Positions 59,178 through 64,000 of a DNA stretch of 64,000 nucleotides are shown here, one piece after another. The stretch's first letter is position 1; the number at the start of each line of letters is the position of its first letter. The notes beneath the pieces are model-generated. The model was not told where the DNA came from and ran no database searches. It was given only the letters and a program-made list of their open reading frames with translations. The position numbers and the translations under genes were made by a program. The stretch comes from Saprospiraceae bacterium (GTDB taxonomy: Bacteria > Bacteroidota > Bacteroidia > Chitinophagales > Saprospiraceae): contig JADKFC010000030.1 in the NCBI GenBank assembly GCA_016717655.1, positions 248,001 to 312,000 on the forward strand, read 5' to 3'.

Positions 59178-59200
59178 TTTTTGAATTGGAGTGCAAATAT

Positions 59201-60007
59201 CTAAAAATTTATCGATACATCTGTCAAAAAATCATTATTTTTTACAGAATTCTCTATAAATGAATGATCTGAGAGTATATCAGCCTTCCCTTTCCGGATG
59301 GCAATGTTGTGTTCGTAATGGGCAGATGGGGTCTTGTCAAAGCTGGTAATGGTCCATCCATCCTTGCTCTGAGAGACCTTTTTGGTACCCAGATTGACCA
59401 TCGGTTCAATAGCAATCACCAAACCCTCCTTCAATAAAACCCCCTGGCCTCGTTTGCCAAAGTTGCTTACCTCAGGTGCTTCGTGCAGATTCCTACCCAA
59501 GCCATGACCTACCAACTCTCGTACAACTCCAAACCTGTGTTTGACTTCGGCGTGGTTCTGAATGGCAAAACCAATGTCCCCTACTCTCTTGCCCGCACTT
59601 GCTTCCGCAATGCCCAGATAAAGAGATTCTTTGGTGACCTGGCAAAGTTTGATCACGGCTGAATCCGCATCCTTACCAATAAAGGTATAGGCTACATCAC
59701 CGTAAAACCCATTCTTCACTACTCCGCAGTCGACGGAAATGATATCGGTACTTTCAAATGGCCTGTCGTTTGGCAGACCATGTACAACCTGTTCGTTAAC
59801 AGATATACACAATGTAGCAGGGAAGCCCCGGTAACCTTTGAAACCTGGTGTGGCCCCATGGTCCCTTATAAATTCCTCTGCTATTTTATCCAGTTGGTTG
59901 CCCGTTTGTCCTTCCCTGATGTGCTTACTCAATTCAGCCAGGGTCTTACAAACCAGTAAACTACTTTCTCTGATTAATTCGATTTCATCATTGGTCTTAA
60001 ATACCAT
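59201..60007 (-). CDS. map: Methionine aminopeptidase, type I
   Basis: Removes the first Met of new proteins. The 268-residue product has the five metal ligands in expected contexts: DCGVVKNGFYGD (two Asp), VGHGLGRNLHEAP (His), IAIEPMV (Glu) and HYEHNIAI with an upstream Glu region. It lies between secY and infA. Intact. Confidence 0.95.
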   Translation of the reverse strand: MVFKTNDEIELIRESSLLVCKTLAELSKHIREGQTGNQLDKIAEEFIRDHGATPGFKGYRGFPATLCISVNEQVVHGLPNDRPFESTDIISVDCGVVKNGFYGDVAYTFIGKDADSAVIKLCQVTKESLYLGIAEASAGKRVGDIGFAIQNHAEVKHRFGVVRELVGHGLGRNLHEAPEVSNFGKRGQGVLLKEGLVIAIEPMVNLGTKKVSQSKDGWTITSFDKTPSAHYEHNIAIRKGKADILSDHSFIENSVKNNDFLTDVSINF

Positions 60008-60018
60008 AATCAGAAGGA

Positions 60019-61389
60019 TTAATATCCTGCTCCGATCTGGATACCACCGCTGCTGCGGCCCTTGATCTTACCGGATTTTACAAGTCCATCGTACTTGCGC
60101 ATCAACAAATAAGATTCAATTTGTGCCAATGTATCTAATGCAACACCAACCAAAATCAGCAATGATGTACCACCAAAAAAGATGGCAAAGGCATCACTCA
60201 CACCAACCGCTGCGACAATTGCAGGCATGATGGCAATCAATCCCAGGAAAATAGAACCGGGGAAGGTAATTCTGGTGGTCAATGAATCGATGTATTCTTC
60301 AGTATCCTCTCCTGGTTTAACACCGGGAATAAAAGAGTTCTGATTCTTCAAATAGGTAGCATATTGTTTTGGGTTTACAATCAAAGCGGTGTAAACGTAG
60401 GTAAACAAAACTACCAGTGTAAAAAATATCAAGTTGTAAGGCAGAGACTTCCAGTTATTCAATGAAATGAGGAAGTTACTTTGGGTGCCTGAATTGGCCA
60501 TAGCCCACTGTGCTACCGTTAGAGGTAAAAACATGATGGCCTGAGCAAAGATGATCGGCATTACCCCGGAAGCATTCACTTTAAGTGGAATGTAGTCTCT
60601 GGCGCCCTGGCTTGGAAGATCATCAGTTGATCTACCAACCATCTTTTTGGCAAACTGAATTGGAATTTTTCTTACTCCCTGTACAATCAAGATGGCAGCA
60701 AGGATGACAAAAAACAAAGCAGCCATTTCAATTACAAGGATCAATGGACCCGCACTTGACAGTTGTTTGGTAAATTCCCCAACAAACGATCTTGGCAAGG
60801 TAGCAATGATACCGATCATGATGATCAGAGAAACACCGTTTCCAATTCCTTTGTCGGTAATCCTTTCACCCAACCACATGGCAAACAAAGTGCCTGAGGC
60901 CAAAATGATGGAATTGCCCAGGAAGAAGATAGAAGGTGAAACATTCGGATCAATGGCACCTGCTGTTGTATTAAGGAAGGTAAGGTAGGTACCACCTTGA
61001 ACGATACTGATCAAAACGGTCAATAACCTGGTGTACTGGTTGATTTTTTTCCTTCCGGACTCACCTTCATGCATTTGCAACTTCTGGAAGTACGGAACCG
61101 CAAAACCCAAAAGTTGTAAGATGATAGAGGCAGTGATGTATGGCATCACACCCAAGGCAAAGATAGATCCCTGGTTAAAGGCACCTCCTGTAAAGTTATT
61201 GATCAATCCCAACAAGTCATTGGCTCCTCTGTTCGCAGCTGCCTGTTCCAATGCGGCTGCATTGACACCTGGAAGTACGATAAAAGAACCAATCCTGTAA
61301 ACAGCCAGGATTAAAAGCGTAAAAAGGATCTTATCTCTAAGCTCCTTTATACTCCAGATATTTTTTAAAGTTTCGATAAACTTGTTCAT
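60019..61389 (-). CDS. secY: Protein translocase subunit SecY
   Basis: Core channel of the Sec translocon, 456 residues and ten membrane helices. Landmarks are LPGVNAAALEQ in the first periplasmic region, FALGVMPYITASIILQLL (TM2), and the cytoplasmic GRSTDDLPSQGARDYIPLKVN loop. Intact. Confidence 0.96.
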   Translation of the reverse strand: MNKFIETLKNIWSIKELRDKILFTLLILAVYRIGSFIVLPGVNAAALEQAAANRGANDLLGLINNFTGGAFNQGSIFALGVMPYITASIILQLLGFAVPYFQKLQMHEGESGRKKINQYTRLLTVLISIVQGGTYLTFLNTTAGAIDPNVSPSIFFLGNSIILASGTLFAMWLGERITDKGIGNGVSLIIMIGIIATLPRSFVGEFTKQLSSAGPLILVIEMAALFFVILAAILIVQGVRKIPIQFAKKMVGRSTDDLPSQGARDYIPLKVNASGVMPIIFAQAIMFLPLTVAQWAMANSGTQSNFLISLNNWKSLPYNLIFFTLVVLFTYVYTALIVNPKQYATYLKNQNSFIPGVKPGEDTEEYIDSLTTRITFPGSIFLGLIAIMPAIVAAVGVSDAFAIFFGGTSLLILVGVALDTLAQIESYLLMRKYDGLVKSGKIKGRSSGGIQIGAGY

Positions 61390-61400
61390 TACACAAATTA

Positions 61401-61847
61401 TTATTCTGCTGAAACAGAACCACCTGCTGCCTCAATCTTGGCTTTGGCTGATGGCGATATATTGGTAAATTTAACGGTAAGCTTTGCTTTCAAATCTCCA
61501 TTGGCAAGGATCTTCACCAACTCATTGGTTGAAGCAACACCGTATTTGATCAAAGTTTCCATAGAAAACTCAGAAACACCGTGCTTGTCATGTAAATTTT
61601 GCAAAACGGAAACGTTCACTGCAGTGTATTCCTTTCTGTTCACGTTTTTGAAACCGCGCTTAGGAAGACGCATTTGCAATGGCATCTGACCCCCTTCAAA
61701 GTGGCGCTTGTTCTTGAAACCAGATCTAGATTTTGCTCCTTTGTGACCTCTGGTTGAAGTGCCACCTCTACCAGAGCCGGTACCCCTACCCAATCGTTTG
61801 TTGGTCTTTACAGAACCTGGAGCGGGTTTAAGATTAAAAAGATCCAT
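61401..61847 (-). CDS. rplO: 50S ribosomal protein L15
   Basis: 148 residues. The Gly/Arg-rich N-terminus (RLGRGTGSGRGGTSTRGHKG) reaches into rRNA, and the globular C-terminal domain ends in KIEAAGGSV. Eleven bases before secY in the operon. Confidence 0.97.
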   Translation of the reverse strand: MDLFNLKPAPGSVKTNKRLGRGTGSGRGGTSTRGHKGAKSRSGFKNKRHFEGGQMPLQMRLPKRGFKNVNRKEYTAVNVSVLQNLHDKHGVSEFSMETLIKYGVASTNELVKILANGDLKAKLTVKFTNISPSAKAKIEAAGGSVSAE

Positions 61848-61878
61848 TGTATCTTGTTTTCTTTGTAGTTCTAATTAA

Positions 61879-62058
61879 TTAAGCTTTTTCAACACTTACC
61901 AGGTGGCTAACTGCGTTAACCATTCCTAATATTTGTGGTGTTGCTGCTTTTACAACACTTTGATTGATTTTTCTCAAACCAAGGGCTTGAATGGTGTCTT
62001 TCTGACGCTGAGGTCTGTCGATGACACTCTTTACCTGGGTGATTTTTATCTTGTCCAT
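61879..62058 (-). CDS. rpmD: 50S ribosomal protein L30
   Basis: 59-residue protein read from the gap between rplO and rpsE. MDKIKITQVKSVIDRPQRQK, then TIQALGLRKINQSV, ending LVSVEKA. This is a normal L30. Confidence 0.95.
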   Translation of the reverse strand: MDKIKITQVKSVIDRPQRQKDTIQALGLRKINQSVVKAATPQILGMVNAVSHLVSVEKA

Positions 62059-62067
62059 CTCGATGAA

Positions 62068-62580
62068 TTATCCTTCGTAAACTTTACTTAATTCAATTCC
62101 ACGCTGTCTTGCTACCTCGTAAGAGTCTCTCATTTTAGAAAGGGCATCGATGGTAGCTTTCACCACGTTGTGTGGGTTGGAAGATCCCTGAGATTTTCCC
62201 AAAACGTTGTGAACTCCTGCCATTTCCAATACAGCTCTCATCGCACCACCTGCAATAACACCGGTACCATCTGCTGCTGGCTTAAGCAATACCTTGCCTG
62301 CACCAAACTTACCTTTCTGCTCGTGCGGAATGGTTCCTTTGATAACGGGAACTTTGACCATATTTTTTTTGGCATCGTCTACAGCTTTAGAGATGGATTC
62401 AGATACCTCTCTGGCTTTACCTAAGCCGTATCCCACCATTCCATTGCCATCACCTACCACAACAAGGGCAGAAAAACTGAAGGTCCTACCACCTTTGGTT
62501 ACCTTAGCAACCCTTGCAAGGTTAACCAGCTTGTCTTTTAATTCCGACTCGGCAGGTTTTACTCTTTGATTTTCAGACAT
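62068..62580 (-). CDS. rpsE: 30S ribosomal protein S5
   Basis: 170 residues with the dsRNA-binding-like N-terminal domain (VNLARVAKVTKGGRTFSFSA) and GYGLGKAREV. The C-terminal domain has GVIAGGAMRAVLEMAG. Intact. Confidence 0.97.
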   Translation of the reverse strand: MSENQRVKPAESELKDKLVNLARVAKVTKGGRTFSFSALVVVGDGNGMVGYGLGKAREVSESISKAVDDAKKNMVKVPVIKGTIPHEQKGKFGAGKVLLKPAADGTGVIAGGAMRAVLEMAGVHNVLGKSQGSSNPHNVVKATIDALSKMRDSYEVARQRGIELSKVYEG

Positions 62581-62601
62581 CTTTATAGAATATGAATGTT
62601 T

Positions 62602-62949
62602 TTAAAATAATAATCCTCCTTCTCTGGCTCCATCTGCCAGGGCTTTAACCCTACCGTGGTAGAGGTATCCTCCCCTGTCAAATACAACCGATGAAATACC
62701 GGCAGTCTTAGCTTTTTCAGCTACCAACTTACCCACTGCAGATGCCTGCTGTGTTTTATTTCCAGTGAAATTGGACAAACTTTTGGATGAAGCAGCGGCC
62801 AACGTTTTACCACTGATGTCATCAATAACCTGGGCATAGATGCCCTTGTTACTTCTGAAGACATTCAGGCGTGGTCTTTCGGGGCTGCCAGAAATTTTGC
62901 TTCTGATCCTCAAATGAATTTTACGTCTGCTTTCTGCTCTACTAGCCAT
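62602..62949 (-). CDS. rplR: 50S ribosomal protein L18
   Basis: 115-residue 5S rRNA-binding protein. RPRLNVFRSNKGIYAQVIDD and the C-terminal FDRGGYLYHGRVKALADGAR are diagnostic. Confidence 0.97.
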   Translation of the reverse strand: MASRAESRRKIHLRIRSKISGSPERPRLNVFRSNKGIYAQVIDDISGKTLAAASSKSLSNFTGNKTQQASAVGKLVAEKAKTAGISSVVFDRGGYLYHGRVKALADGAREGGLLF

Positions 62950-62967
62950 TTTTCTTAATTGTATTTA

Positions 62968-63534
62968 TTATTTCTTACCGCCCTTACCAGCTGTTTTACC
63001 AGCTTTTCTGCGGATAATTTCTCCTTCAAACTTAATACCTTTTCCTTTGTAAGGCTCAGGCTTTCTAAATGCCCTGATCTTAGCGGCAACCTGACCCAAC
63101 AATTGTTTGTCGGCACTTTCCAGGATTACCATTGGATTGGAACCCTTTTCAGTTTTAGTTGTCAAGGTAATTTCTTTTGGCAATTCAAACATAATAGGGT
63201 GAGAATAACCAATGATCAACTCCAACAAATTGCCGGTATTGGTGGTTCTGTAACCAATCCCTACGAGCTCCATTGTCTTTTTGAAACCGGTTGTAACACC
63301 AGTCACCATGTTGTTAAGCAGAGCTCTTGACAAGCCGTGGAGGGCTTTGTGACGCTGTTGCTCTGTTGGACGCTTAACGGTCAACACACCGTCTTCGTTT
63401 CCAATGATCATATCCTGATCAAATTGTTCTTTGAGTTCTCCCTTTGGACCTTTTACGGTAACCAGGTTTCCTTTTGATACATTTATTGTAACACCATTAG
63501 GAAGACTGATAGGAGCATTTCCAACTCGTGACAT
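62968..63534 (-). CDS. rplF: 50S ribosomal protein L6
   Basis: 188 residues, two tandem L6 folds. VTVKGPKGEL and the late PEPYKGKGIKFEGEIIRRKAGK are typical. Intact. Confidence 0.97.
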   Translation of the reverse strand: MSRVGNAPISLPNGVTINVSKGNLVTVKGPKGELKEQFDQDMIIGNEDGVLTVKRPTEQQRHKALHGLSRALLNNMVTGVTTGFKKTMELVGIGYRTTNTGNLLELIIGYSHPIMFELPKEITLTTKTEKGSNPMVILESADKQLLGQVAAKIRAFRKPEPYKGKGIKFEGEIIRRKAGKTAGKGGKK

Positions 63535-63546
63535 TTCTGTTATTTT

Positions 63547-63951
63547 TTAATATACGTAACAAAGTAATTCTCCACCGATGTTGAGGCTACGTGCCTTTTT
63601 GTCGGTCATCAAACCAGCTGATGTGGAAATGATCGCAATACCCAAACCATTAGCCACCTTAGGGATTTCGTTTGATCTAACATATTGACGCAAACCTGGC
63701 TTACTGATTCTGCCCAATTCTTTGATAACCGGAGTCTTTGACTGCCTGTCATACTTGATGGCAATGTGAATTTCGCCTTGTTTGCCTGCTTTGTCGTCAA
63801 ACTTGTACTTAAGTATATAACCTTGATCGTACAAGATCTCGGTAATGGCTTTTTTGATGTTAGAAGCAGGTATCATCACTGTTGTGTGTCCCGCCTTTTG
63901 TGCATTTCTGATCCTTGTGAGGAAATCAGAAATTGGATCTGTGACCATCAT
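63547..63951 (-). CDS. rpsH: 30S ribosomal protein S8
   Basis: 134-residue 16S rRNA-binding protein: TDPISDFLTRIRNAQKAGH at the start and GIAIISTSAGLMTDKKAR near the end. Either of the two consecutive ATG codons (63951 or 63948) may be used. Confidence 0.97.
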   Translation of the reverse strand: MMVTDPISDFLTRIRNAQKAGHTTVMIPASNIKKAITEILYDQGYILKYKFDDKAGKQGEIHIAIKYDRQSKTPVIKELGRISKPGLRQYVRSNEIPKVANGLGIAIISTSAGLMTDKKARSLNIGGELLCYVY

Positions 63952-63983
63952 GTTATTGTTCTTTTCTTTACTTCTTAACTAAA

Positions 63984-64000
63984 TTACCAACTTGCTTTGG
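63984..64000 (-). CDS. rpsN: 30S ribosomal protein S14, last codons only
   Basis: The final 17 bases encode KASW-stop on the minus strand, the usual S14 C-terminus. The position directly before rpsH is the standard place of rpsN. The rest lies outside the window. Confidence 0.75.

Noticed and set aside
1..64000. CRISPR arrays, tRNA or rRNA genes, insertion sequences, prophage or toxin-antitoxin genes
   Set aside because: Looked for and not seen. Repeats found are limited to the inverted repeats and protein-level HYR repeats listed.

Overview
The window comes from a Bacteroidota chromosome, most likely a Saprospiraceae-like bacterium. The evidence is low GC content, promoters of the Bacteroidota type (-7 box TAnnTTTG, no Shine-Dalgarno), a DUF5606 protein, giant secreted HYR/dockerin proteins with type IX secretion (T9SS) C-terminal sorting domains, a short NuoG, and a futalosine-pathway enzyme for menaquinone. 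No rRNA, tRNA, CRISPR array, insertion sequence or phage gene was seen.

Layout. (1) 146-12931: a complete 14-gene complex I operon, nuoA to nuoN. (2) 12938-16735: recF, pdhA (pyruvate dehydrogenase E1 alpha) and a LuxE-like acyl-protein synthetase on the minus strand, then a small lipoprotein on the plus strand. (3) 16850-25415: an inorganic-carbon/anion uptake island made of two convergent operons. One is small exported protein P1 followed by SulP1. The other is small exported protein P2, then dabA, dabB and SulP2. A long hairpin separates the two. (4) 25534-36298: mscL, a lipoprotein, DUF5606, a DbpA-type helicase, mqnB, an ABC-F ATPase, an AsmA-like protein and an acyl-CoA carboxylase beta subunit. 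(5) 36635-43050: an aminotransferase, a small unknown protein, a hotdog thioesterase, ychF, prmC, a LOG-family protein and a two-component AAA+ regulator. (6) 43087-52073: a regulatory region with four inverted repeats of identical geometry, then two paralogous secreted HYR-dockerin-cohesin-like-T9SS proteins. (7) 52299-55616: a Dna2-like nuclease-helicase. (8) 55728-64000, minus strand: the end of the ribosomal superoperon, from the last codons of rpsN to rplQ, including secY, map, infA and rpoA.

Working together: complex I passes electrons from NADH to menaquinone, and mqnB indicates the futalosine route to menaquinone. Pyruvate dehydrogenase supplies NADH. The DAB and SulP transporters would supply bicarbonate, which could feed carboxylases such as the one encoded at 34757-36298. 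The large T9SS proteins are probably surface adhesins or matrix proteins.

Quality caveat: at least 16 single-base frame breaks, mostly in short homopolymers, and two or three in-frame stops interrupt otherwise normal genes. Those hit include the essential genes rpoA and rpsK. The pattern points to residual sequencing error, not gene decay. I give such genes as one full-span feature and state where the frame changes.
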